A stretch of 64,000 bases of DNA, from contig VIIQ02000773.1 in NCBI GenBank assembly GCA_007449985.2, forward strand, positions 186,001 to 250,000. The letters are read 5' to 3'. The stretch comes from Desmodesmus armatus. Lineage: Eukaryota; Chlorophyta; Chlorophyceae; Sphaeropleales; Scenedesmaceae. The position numbers were made by a program, and so were the translations under genes. Positions 24,660 to 35,448 of this stretch are shown piece after piece (within the stretch, counting starts at the first letter, position 1; the number at the start of each line of letters is the position of its first letter). The notes beneath the pieces were generated by a model that made no database searches, was not told where the DNA came from, and was given only the letters and a program-made list of their open reading frames with translations.

Positions 24660-25913
24660 GGAGGGTTGCCTTGTGGAGCAACTGCGGCAGCGGGAGCAGG
24701 AGCAGCAGCAGCAGCGGCGGAGGCTGTTCGCGCTGCTCGCTGCCCTTATGAAGGCGTACCGGGTAAAGCCTCCCCCTGCCGATGCTGCAGCTGTCAGCGG
24801 CTGCATACACCTTGCAAGCCGCGCGTTGGAGGCAGCGCTGGGTCCCATTTGTGTGCTTAACCCTGCCGACCATTCACCCATATCGAGGGCAGAAGCTGCT
24901 CAGCTGGGCGTGAAGGCAGCATCGTGGTTGGCGCTGTTGGACCGGTGCTGCCGTGCCGCTGCAAGCATACTGCAGAGCTTGCTCAAGTCCGAAGGACCGG
25001 GTCCCACGCCCCCGAGTGTCCTTTCTCAGCAGATGCTTGATGGCATACAGCTCCTCATGGCTGACACTGCAGAAGTATCCGCGACCGTTTTGCAGGTGTG
25101 GGCAACCATCTGCACCTCTGGGGGTGGTGATGGTAGCTGCATGCTAGTGCAGTTGCAGGAGAACTTCTCCTTCAGAAGATGACAGCTACAAATGCGCTTG
25201 TAGATGTTGGCAACCAGTGCAACCATGTGTACGGTACAGCTCTACAGCTGTGGAAGGTGGTGGTGGGGGGCAGCTCAGCCGGTGGCAGGGGCGAAGACAG
25301 CAGCAGCGCGGGCCCTTCAAGCAGTGTTGATGTGGTAGCGCACCTCGGGGATCAGCGCGACATGCTCTTGGGGAAGTTGTCGAGCTGGGTGAACGACTTT
25401 GCGCTGCAGCTGCAGACCACTTGCAAGGCCCTGTGCACGTTCATGCCTGTGTCCTGGTGCTGCAACAACCCTGAGTGTGTGTCAACCTGGCTGGCGCGAG
25501 CGAGCTGGAGCTGGTTGGGGGCAGGTGCTGCGTGTGCTCTGGCTGCATGGTGGCCAGGTGAGGGTTTAGTGAGTTCATGCATCCGATGGGCACTTCTGTG
25601 TGTCCGCTTGTTTGCATATTGCTTTCACAGCGACTGGCATCGTGCATTCTCTTGCTAGCAGCTGCCTGCGCCGCAATCGTTGTCACGACCATGCATGTTT
25701 CAAACAGTGTGTTTGTTGTCGGCATCTGACTCCACTGCAGTCAGCGGGATACACTTATTTTGCATGTCAAGCTGGCTGCACCTCGCTGTCTTGCCACTCT
25801 GGTTGCAAAACTGCCATGTGCAACGCAGGGACTGTGGGCGTGCCTGCCAGGCAAAGCACTGGCCGTCACACAAGCTTATGTGTGGGCGTAGTCCCTGCCC
25901 CAGCTGGTGCTGA
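24172..25913 (+). pseudogene. MYND zinc-finger gene copy 2, frame-shifted
   Basis: Mapped exons are about 24172-25095, 25176-25557 and 25829-25913. The first intron (80 nt) ends in CTTCTCCTTCAG. The protein is Ala/Leu/Gln-rich with a Ser/Gly linker and a run of about 15 Gln near 24620-24660. It ends in a MYND finger: CCNNPEC, then CCVCSGCMVAR, then (after the phase-2 intron) DCGRACQAKHWPSHKLMC. A (GT)4 run at 25475-25482 holds two bases too many. Removing one GT restores ECVNLAGASELELVGG in line with the other copies, so the finger is broken as written. No ATG was found at the 5' end: the frame opens just after a splice-acceptor-like TTGTAG, head-to-head with copy 1. It is either truncated by the rearrangement or missing exons. 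Confidence 0.6.
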
Positions 25914-26017
25914 TGCCGAAGCGGGCGCTGCAGCGCTTTGGTAGGCACATGCATGATTGGCACCTTCAGCAGTTGCTGCAGGAGCAGTTGTTCCTGCAGG
26001 CGCCTGCTGCACAAACC

Positions 26018-26022
26018 TGTAA
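26018..26022 (+). terminator. TGTAA poly(A) signal candidate for MYND copy 2
   Basis: The motif lies 105 nt after the stop at 25913, in the correct orientation. Confidence 0.4.
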
Positions 26023-26969
26023 CGGATTATATGGCACCTGCATCTCGAGTTGGTGCCATTGCAGCACGCCAGCTGTGCCTGCAGGCTGTCCTGGCTACAG
26101 CCTTCAAGTTGGTTCTGTTTGTTTGGTAGTCTGTCTCTGGTTGGGTGCTGTACCGTACAACAGTGACTGACCAACCATTGACTGACCGGCAGCATGCTGA
26201 GGCCAATTAGTCTCAAGCAGGGGAAGCTCGATGAGTTGCCCCCCATTTGAAGTGTGCACGTGCTGCTGGCTGGCTGGCTGGCTGGCAGGCTGTGGGCGGC
26301 GTGTCCTTTTTGAAAAGTCACTTGTTTGTTTTGCAAGGTTTGCAACACACCATGCATATGTTTCATGCGATTGTTGCAAGCTGCATGACATACACATCGC
26401 TCTGTCAATATGTGCAGCATACTGTGGACATAAGACTACATGAATGGACGGTGTTGCACAGCTAGGCGGTGCGGATCACTTGCAGGCCTATTTGTTGTGA
26501 GGAATGTGCAGGCCTGTGCCTGCTGCACTGCCCCCTTGAGTCTCCAAATGTACTGCCGGCCTCCGCTATGTGCATACAACCCTCTGGCAAAGGTGGCTGC
26601 TCTGTACAGGCAGTAGCACATGGCTGTACAGCCTGGCAGCAGCAGACTGAGATCCATGCATTGCTGCCCCTGGCGTGACACAGGGATCAGGACGCCAGAT
26701 GCACAGACATTAGCAGTAATCAAGTGGACCGCAGACCCAGACGACGCAGCTTATCCAGTGTGATCAGTGATTAGTCATGACTAATTCAAAACGGGTCAGC
26801 GGTCAGACAGACTAATCAAACCTGCTGCAAGCACAAAACTGGCAGAATTCATCAAAGCTACGACGTCCGCGTAACGCATGTCTCTGCTGTGTAGCAGGTC
26901 TGATCTGCAGTTGCGATCGAGAACGCCAGCTGTCGTTCTTCCAGGCACAGTACGGTTTCAAAGCAATTA
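26023..26969. promoter_or_regulatory. Upstream region of MYND copy 3
   Basis: No gene was seen. At 26771-26784 there is a perfect 14-bp palindrome, TTAGTCATGACTAA, within a cluster of GACTAAT/ATTAGTC motifs (26755-26820), about 190 bp before the start codon of the MYND gene. Such dyads are typical binding sites for dimeric factors, but none is assigned. Confidence 0.35.
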
Positions 26970-29900
26970 ATGGGTACAAATATGCTCTTTATGAACAGCT
27001 GGAAGGGCGTAGAGGCAGCCCTTGACGCATTACCGTCAAGCACCACTGCCTGTCTCAAAGGGCCTGGGCTGCAAGAGGTGTGTGCAGCAGTAGAGCGCCT
27101 GGCTCCTATCCAGCCACCAACAGATGCCGTCGTGATCAGGATGCGTTGCTTCGTCAAATACATGCAGCTACTAGCTAAACTTCTTGCAGCCCGTAGACGT
27201 GCCCGGGACTGGAAGCAGCAAGACTTCAGCAGCAAGGTGGTTGCAGCGCTCGCAGCAGCAACAGCAGTCCTGCGCTGTCCAGGGATACAGCGGCCCCAGC
27301 TCGCTGCCAAGCTGTCGACCAAGCTGCTAGCAGACACAGATCTGTTGGCGCTTGTGGCAGCAGCACAGCAGGAGATCACGCAGCTGCTGTCAACCCAGCA
27401 CAGCCAAAAGCATGGTGACCAGCAGCAGAAGCAACAGCGACAGCAGCAGCAGGGGAACGTGCTGCTGCTGGAGGTTGCCCATCAGCTGCTGCTGTGGTGG
27501 GTGGAGGCGCAGCAGCTGTGGCAGCACAACCCTGGGCGGGCCAGCCTAGCCAGCGCCACAACAGCAGCAGCAGCGGAGGGGTACTTTGCACACCATGTGC
27601 AGGCAGTAGAGTTGGCAGCAGCGGTGGCGCAGTCTGCAGGACACAGCTGCACACCAGAGCAGTTTCTTGTGCTGGCACAGGTAGGGGCTCCCTGCAGGTA
27701 ACTTCGAATGCGCATGGTCCCCTGCCACCCTTGGTCCCAACCACACACCTGCGGTCCCAGACATGACTTTCATCGTGGGTGTTCCTCACTAGGTTGGTGA
27801 TGCAGTGATGATAATGTTGTAAACCCGGGTGGGGGTGTTAGGGTTGGGGACATGCTCAGCTAGAGGTGTTGGTTTGAGGGCGCTCCTAGCAACATATCAA
27901 CTGTGAGGGTCTTGGATGGTAAAGGGACGAGACCTGACAGCCAGATGTGCGACCCATGATGCAGCACTTGTACCCCCTAGATACTTGATGCAAAACACAA
28001 TACATACTCAGGTTGTGATGATGGCATCACACTGCAATGGTATCTCGTCTCCCTCCACGCTTCCTTGCTGCCGTCACTTGAGTGCAGGTTGAGCAGATGC
28101 TGTCCGGTCAGGACAGGTCCCAGCCATTTTCCACGGTCGCTCGCGAGGCAGTTACTGCACACTACAGCACTGCAGCGTACCTGCAGCTCTCCCTCACACT
28201 GCTACTGCTGCACACCTACCTGGCAGGCCCTGCCGCGCCTATTTCCCCGGCAGCAGCACCGTTTTTCAAGTGCGTTGGGCAGGCAGCAGCAATGCCAGGT
28301 GCACACGCCAGCTGCAGTGCCGGCTGCAGCATTGGTGGCAGCAGTGGCAGCGGCAGCGGCAGCAGTGGCAGCGGCAGCGGCAGCAGTGGCAGCGGCAGCG
28401 GCAGTAGAGGCAGCGGCAGCGGCAGCAGTGGCCCCAGCAGCAGTGGTGGCAGCAGCGGCAGCAGTGGCGCCAGCAGCAGCGGCGGTAGTGGCTGCTGCAG
28501 CGGCAACAACCTTGTGTCATCATCATCAGCATCCGCAGCAGCAGCAGCTGATGCTGATACATCCGCAGCAGCAGGCGGGGCAGATGCTATGCTGGCGCCA
28601 GCGAGGGAGCAGCATTGGCAGAAGCTCCACGGCAACGTCACTGGGATGTGGCAGCTGCTGGGCTTGCAGCCAGCCGCCCTCCCAGTGTTTGCAGATGCCA
28701 TCCTCGCCGATGATAGGGTGCTCAAGGGCATACTCAATGCGTCTTGTGGAACCCTTCAGCCCAACATCTCCAAGCCACTGCCGAAGAATCGCTCTCCAAT
28801 GCTGCAAGTGCGGTACCGCAGAATGGCTGAGTTGTCTGGCGCACTATTCACAGTCATGAGGCCCCCTTCGATGAATGCAGGGGAGTGGTGCGCGGAGGGG
28901 TTGCGAGTCTCGCTTGACGCACACAGCCGCCAGCAGCAGCAGCTGCTGCAGGCCGTGTGCTGGCCGCTACCGGAGCTGCTGCTGCGCACCGCGCTGCTGT
29001 GCGGGGAGGGGGAGCCCTTGATTAATAAAGTCGCAGTGACAACAGCAATATATGCAATGTCTTACTGGCATGCACCGGGCATGGAGGCTGCGGCAGCAGC
29101 AGCCAAGCCACAGCAGCTGCCTGCTTTGTTGGACTGCTGGCTGCAGCTTATGCAGCAGCTGCTGCTGCAGCCGCAGCAGCAGCCGGGCAGCGCTTCATTG
29201 CAGCAGCAGCAGCAGCAGCAGCAGCCCCTTGGCCTGCTGATGCAGCTTGCTGCTACCGCTCGTGTGCTGCCTTCCAGTAGCACTGCCGCACAGCAGCTGA
29301 TGGGTGCCGGATGGTGCAGCTGCGACACGGTCGAGGATGATCCAATGGGCGCCTTCAGTCCAGAAAAGCACATCAGCAGCAGCAGTCACAGCGGCAGCAG
29401 CAACAGCGGCAGCATCAGCTGTGTGTGCTTGCCATGTGACAGCTTGGCATTTGTGGGGGGCTTGCTGGATTGCCTGGGAGCCATGAAGGTGAGAGGGAAG
29501 GAGACTTGTGTGGTGATGGTAAGTGGGGCGGACGGCACCGGCTGGCCACGCACACAACAGCCGAACTTTTGCATAAACTGCCAACCGAATGCCGTGCTTG
29601 GGCAGTGCAAGGAGTGTGTGTAAGTGTAGGGGGAGGGGGGGGAGATACAATAAGTGTATGCTGCCGCCACACTGGCAGTTCTGTTGACATTGGGGAAAAT
29701 GGTTCTAGTATGGGCCATTTGCCTGGCCATACTCGATGATGTGCACCACCCACACCAAAGGTCGGCTGTTGGTTGCCAACCAATCCCCGCTGTCAGGGCG
29801 GCACATGCATGGCTATTCAAAGCTGTAAAGCATGAAGGCTGCAGAGGGGTTGAGATCGCATGTCAGTGTGGTCCAGGTGCTGGGCACCTCTTGAGATTGG

Positions 29901-32293
29901 GGTGAACATCCGTGATATCATAGTAAAGCTTGCGCATCACTCCTAATCTGTACGCTGTCTGTGGCCAGCCAGCAGCTTCTGCCCCCTTCAGCGCACATGC
30001 ACATGCACAGAATCATGTCACATAGTTTTTGATGCACAACTTATCTCCACAGCAAAGTCGTTTGTCTATTTTGCTATACCCCTCCACACCTGCTGGCACC
30101 CCCCCCCCCACACACACTTTTACTGCAGGTATCGCCTATCTGCCTCACCCCAAGGGCTGGCAGTGTGATGCTGCTGCTGGAGGTGCTGGCAAGGAGGGTG
30201 CTGGCACACCACATCACATGCAACAATAGCACCAGCAGCACCAACAGCACCAGCAGCAGCAGCAGCAGCACTGGCAGCAGCAGCAGTGGCAGCAGCGGCG
30301 ACGGCAGCACCAGCAGTCAGCGCAGCAGCTCGGCGGCTCGTCTCTGGCAGCAGCTGCGGCAGGTCCTGGGAGGGGGGGATGCAAACGGTGCGCATGGCAT
30401 CCTGCCAGCTTTGTTTGGCATTGCGGCGGCCGAGCGACCGCAGCTGCAGCCCAAACTGCTGGCTCTCCTGGCCAGCTTGCACAAGCTGTCGCGGCAGCAG
30501 AGCACGCGGTCCCAGGTGTGTCTTTCAGGGGCTGCAGCATGGTATGCCAGTTTTGTGATCCACAAGCTTAGCGATGCCGGCGTGCCTCGCCTTGTCGATT
30601 TGCGCACCTGGCGGGCCATGATAGCGCCTTGGGTGCTGCTTATTGGGCTGTACTGCTGCGAGCTGGGGCGCTGGCTGCAGCGGTGGCAGCGGGAGCAGCT
30701 GCATGCACTGCAGGATCCTGACAGCAGCATACGCAGCAGCAGGAAAGCTGCACACACAGCGCTAGAGCAGTTCAATCGGGTCAACTTTGCAGCAGACGAG
30801 GTGCTAGGCTATCCCGCGCTGAAGCTGGTCGCAGAGCTGTGGGAAAGCGGCACTTCTGACAGCACCTCCTACAGCCGCAGCAGGCCTGCTGAGGTTTGGG
30901 ACAGTAACCTGACAGGGGCAGAGTTTGTTCACCGGTGGCAGCAGTGGCAGCACTCCGCTGCTGCTGCTGGCGGCCAGCAGCAGCAGCAGCAGCAGCAGCA
31001 GCCTGCTGCAGCAACAGCGGCGGCTGGCATGCAGGGGTCTGCTGCTACAGCTGCCGCTAGCCAGCAGTCTATGGCTGTGCCCACTAGCAAACAGCAGCCA
31101 CCGTTGCCGCCACTGCAGCAGCAGCAGCCACCGCAGCAGCAGCAGCAGGTGCTGGTGCCAGCGTTTGGCAGCCTTGAGGAGGAGTTTCCCCTGATCAACG
31201 GCGAAATTACTACCTACTTTGAGTTCACCTGGTCCGTGTCCCATGCCACACAAAAGCACCTGAAGCGGCTCAAGTGCAGCACCCTGCCTGAACCCCGGGG
31301 CTCACAGCAAGGCAGCAGCAGCGGCAGCAGCACGAGCAGCATCAGCGACACGGATGAGTCATCAGGGAAGGATGACTCATCAGGGGACGATGACTCATCC
31401 AGCAGTGAGGATGAGGAGCGTAGTTGGGAGCAGGTCAGGGATGCCACAAAGCGGAAAGTCAGAAGGGCCAGCACCATTCACAGCTGCATGCAGGCCTGCT
31501 TGGCGTACGAGGGCTTTGACGAGCTGGCTGAGCTGCTGCAGGGGGTGGGTGAGGCGATGTGTGCCAAGCTGCCGGTGCCGTGGATGTGCAACAACCCAGG
31601 CTGCACCTGCATGTCAGGTGCCAGCGAGCTGCAGCTGGTGGGAGGCAAGGCCTGTGTGTGTGGGGGCTGCGGGGTGGCCAGGTGAGCGCAGGGTGTGAAC
31701 TTTGCTAAGCATTCTTGACAAAGCCGAGTTTACAGTCACTGAGTTGTTCATGAATATGCATCCAGAGCCGGTGACGGAAGGATAGCAGGGCGGATTAGGA
31801 CAAGATCTCAGTTACAAATGTGCATTGTTATGGGATATTTGCAGGACATCACTGGTAACGGCCGACCTAGCCACAAGCATAGTAGACGTTGGCAACGGTG
31901 TTTCAGCCCATGTTCCGATCACCTGCTGAGCTACTAGCTCAGCAGGTTCCAGTAAGATAGTAGCTTACTGGAAACTGTACCACACTGACAATGTCAGCAC
32001 ATGCTACGATCTTTCTCTGCCTGTACTTAGCGGCAACTCTGTCCTCCGCCATAAAGCTTCCATGCAAGCTCCACTCACTGCTGGTTTGCTGGATTGTCGT
32101 CCTGCTGCACGTGTGCTGCAGGTACTGTGGCACCAGCTGTCAGGCGGCTCACTGGCAGCAGCATAAGCCTGTCTGCAGGGAGCTGGCGGCATGGGCAGCA
32201 GCTGACGCAGCAGCAGCAGCAGCAGCAGGCAGCGGTGCTGGCAGCAGTGGGGGCGGCAGCAGTGCTGGTGCGACTGCACACATTGTGTTGTAG
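26970..32293 (+). CDS. MYND-type zinc-finger protein, 4 exons, 1278 aa
   Basis: Exons 26970-27680, 28088-29488, 30129-31681 and 32122-32293 join in perfect phase (0, 0, 2). The start ATG opens MGTNMLFMNSWKGVEAALDA. The body is a helical, Ala/Leu/Gln-rich region with low-complexity inserts: a Gly/Ser tract near 28330-28480, poly-Gln at 29200-29225 and 30970-31150, and an acidic Ser/Asp/Glu linker near 31340-31430. It also holds the family-conserved LRTWRAMIAPWVLLIGLYCC. The C-terminus is a MYND finger: CNNPGC, CVCGGC, YCGTSC and HWQQHKPVC supply the Cys/His ligands. MYND fingers bind short Pro-rich peptides in partner proteins, and this architecture has no SET domain or other enzyme. Its cellular role is unknown. 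Green algal genomes carry large families of such proteins. Confidence 0.88.
31922..31973. repeat. Two back-to-back hairpins in the last MYND intron
   Basis: CCTGCTGAGCT / AGCTCAGCAGG (11-bp arms, 3-nt loop, 31922-31946) is followed directly by TTCCAGTAAG / CTTACTGGAA (10-bp arms, 7-nt loop, 31947-31973). All arms pair perfectly. The tandem arrangement matches the two abutting palindromes in MYND copy 1. Confidence 0.9.
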
Positions 32294-33518
32294 GTTTCCT
32301 TATTCGTGCGCACATCAGGGAGGGGGGCAGCAGTGTTTTAGTTGCGCTATTGCCAGTTTAGTTGCGCTATTCATTCACTGCTTGGATTTTATGGCTTCAG
32401 TTGCACCTATTTATAGTGTTGATGATATCGTACAGTATATGTGTACAGCGTGCGAGTCAACTGCTGAGTCAGCTCAAGCAGCAGCGTCCGCATGGGAAAA
32501 TGTGTGAGTCGCCAAGCTGACCAGCTGTCATGGGCTTGGGCCATGTCAGGGTGCTGGTGTAGTACTGCTTTTGCGCGTATGGGCTGAGCGGGGGTCTATG
32601 CAGCACCTTTCGTGCTGTGTGCGCGTCTATCACTTCATAAGAATGAGACCGGCGGCCAGGTTCAGCTGGTCTGCACATAGGCTGCAGATAGAATATCTTC
32701 GAAGATTCCTGTTGCTGCCTGTGCTCTCCCGTATGGCCATGCATGGTGACAGGTCGTCTGTCTGGTCAACGTTCAGTAGGCAATGCGTCTGCAACAGTGG
32801 TAGACCTCTGCATTGTCAATGCGTCGCTGTACAGCGATGCATGTCCGGTACAGCACCTACCTGTTATGGTCATGAGTTCAAGAATTGCATATGCATGCAT
32901 GCGCCTGCTGATTTAGGGGTCTGCAGATACCAGCCATGCATTCCATCTTTTCGACTGAGTGAAGACTACTTTGTTAGGTTTTCATGCAGGTCGTTTCATT
33001 CTGGGAGCTGTTGCCCGGTTGACCATGTGACCCTGCACTGATTGATCTGGATTGTCCATACAACTCGATTGTCGTGTGAGCAACCTGTCTGCGACTCTGA
33101 AACAAGGAACACGATGCACAGACACGTCACCATCATGTGCTTCACAGGGCCACACACAACCGCTAACAGCAAGCTAGTTTGCCGCCTGCAGACAGCAGTG
33201 CAGATGATGCCGCATGAGTCATGCGGCATGAGCTCCAGCAGGACATAACTCATAAGCATCGCTGCACTTGACCCTCAAATCCATAGCAACAAATAGGTGT
33301 TACAATAATCTGCACAGCCTGAGCCAGGCTGACTTGCCAAGTGCATCATTGCCTTATTGCAAGTTTTATGACAACAAGTGTAGACCTCACGGCAGAAACC
33401 CCAGCGGCTCAATCACGCTGACAATGCCACAACCGCAGCAATTCCACACAATCTTGCAGCCGTCAATCAACATTCCAACTGACCACAACAGTGCAGCGGA
33501 CACCTCTGCACGACACAC
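32294..33518. other. Convergent intergenic region
   Basis: It lies between the ends of the MYND (+) and patatin (-) genes. No gene was identified. A short dyad at 33207-33229 (9-bp perfect arms ATGCCGCAT / ATGCGGCAT around GAGTC) is present. A TGTAA for the patatin gene lies at 33300. Confidence 0.4.
33300..33304 (-). terminator. TGTAA poly(A) signal candidate for the patatin gene
   Basis: TGTAA on the minus strand, about 215 nt beyond the stop at 33519. Confidence 0.45.
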
Positions 33519-34670
33519 TCAATCCCGCTTATACGAGCGGCGGTTGGCTTTCAGCCAGGCGGCTGCATCAGCGGCTCCCTGATCGTACTGTGCTTTGACG
33601 ACCTCTGGCGTGAGTGCTGTCGCGTCCATGGCCCATGACTGCCACAGGCAGGGGTCATGCTTCAGTGCGTTGTAAGGGTTACCAGGGAAGATGTCAGGGT
33701 TCTCTGCTGCTACAAAGGGCGGCTGCTGCGGGGCAATGACGGCCTTGGTCTGTTCGTCATACTGGCATGTGCTGGGCAGCGTCCAATCATTCTGAGGCAA
33801 GGTGTTGGGTGCCCCGGCTGGTGGTCGGCTGGTGGTTAGTGGCGGGTGTACTGCAAAGCCAACACCGCAGTCTGGGACTTTGTGTGTGGGGTTGTTGGGG
33901 CCCACTGTGAAGGCGGCCAGCTTAATGCAGCGCCTGACGTTGGGAGGGCAGAACTCCGCAAAGCTAGAGGTGTAGCCCCCATCAATGACTGGGGTGTTGC
34001 GCACCACTGTGTATGGCTTGGGTGCCATGAAGCAGGACAGGTAGTCCGTTCCTTGGGAAATTTCGGCCATGTCTGCCACTGAGGTGAAGTTGCTGATGGT
34101 CCATGACTTAGGCTCCAAGAGGCTGGTGGCTAGAGGGTCCAGCGCAGACACTGACACAAACAGCTTGCCTGAGCAGTGCTTGTGAGGCCTTGCTCGGCCG
34201 TGTTTCTGCAGGTTGGTCAGCACAGCCTGCTGGATGCGGGCACCGAGGGTGTTGCCACAAGATGGGTCGCCAGGGTGGTTTGTGTGACAGACTGAAACCA
34301 CCTTCTGGAAGCCACTGAGCTGCTGCTTGAATGGCACCTCAGCACATGTTTGCATGGCTGTGATGGCGCCCCCAGACAGGCCTCCTAGAGGGGTCTTCCC
34401 TGGCTCCAGAAACCCTGTTGACAGTGACAAGCAAACAGGCAGTAATGCGTGTTGATGTTCTGCACTAGCTACCACAGCAGAAGGACAGCTGCCAGGTATG
34501 CCTAATTTGCCAGCTCCTCAGCAGCCACTGTCAGCAGCTGCACAGAGCATGGGGTCACAGGCACGCTGCAGCACGAGACACAGCTCACCTTGCTTGTAGA
34601 GAGTGTTCATTGCTCCCAAGTAGTAGAATATCAGCAGGCCACTGCCAGCGAGTCCGATACCGACCGCCAT
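33519..34670 (-). CDS. Patatin-like phospholipase, 325 aa
   Basis: Two exons, 34589-34670 and 33519-34414, join in phase. Patatin-like lipases hydrolyse acyl esters with a Ser-Asp dyad. The first exon ends in a patatin-type oxyanion/opening strand (GIGLAGSGLLIFYYLGAMNT). The second has the nucleophile elbow GLSGGA (Ser in G-x-S-x-G) about 50 residues in, and the catalytic Asp in VIDGGYTSSFAEFCPP, with the D-G-G signature. The remaining C-terminal part is rich in Pro and Cys and is not a known domain. The hydrophobic N-terminus could also be a signal anchor. The protein is shorter than plant patatins but has both catalytic motifs, so activity is plausible. The substrate is unknown. Confidence 0.88.
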
Positions 34671-35448
34671 GCTTGTTTCGCGCTTTGTCTCGTAATCGTC
34701 TAGTAAATGTTCAAGGATAGCAGTATTATACTGCCAGAGCTACTTTAAGTTCCAAGAGATGTGTCAAGCTGACGTTCTGGCATGGTTTGGTGGACGAGAC
34801 CTCAAGAATGGTTGTAACCAATTGGCAGGTCTTTGTGTTCCTGAAACCCGCGGGCCGCAGCTTGGCCAGCCTGCGCAGGTGAGGCGATTGCATCGTATAC
34901 TTCACTTTATACGTTAAAATGCCAAGATGTTGGTATCGAACGAGGAGCCAAGTCATCTTAGCACCCCTGTCAGCTTGCCCAGGCCAAGCAACATCCTGGC
35001 TCTGCCATGTTCAGGTGAACCCGAAATTCTACAGGGGTGAGCTTAGTGAAACCAAAATAATCTCAAGCTTCACATAAGGTGGACGACCTCCGGTAGTATC
35101 ATTGGAGGCTGGGCATCTGCCCACAAAGAGTGCCAAAAATATTCGGTGAAGGCAGTGCACTACACGTGTGTGCACATGCAGCATGCTGTCTGACTGGCAA
35201 CCAAGTTAGGACACAAGCAGGGGTGCCAGCACGCACTACCCATGAAAACTCCATCCCACCATGGCTGCATGGTTGCAAGAAAGGGGCACGTGTCACACGT
35301 GCAATGATCTGAGCACATATGTTGTGCTTGCTGCGGGTCAGTGCTGATGCCTTCAGCACTAATCCGCAGCATCCATCGCATGCAAGTGTGCATGCGGTGA
35401 AAACCACAGACAGGGAGCAAGCAGGCATGTGCTGCTATAATGGTAAGC
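34671..35448. other. Patatin promoter side and 3' flank of the glycosyltransferase
   Basis: No gene or strong motif was seen. It contains the 5' upstream region of the patatin gene and the 3' UTR of the glycosyltransferase gene. I saw no TGTAA in the expected orientation. Confidence 0.35.
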
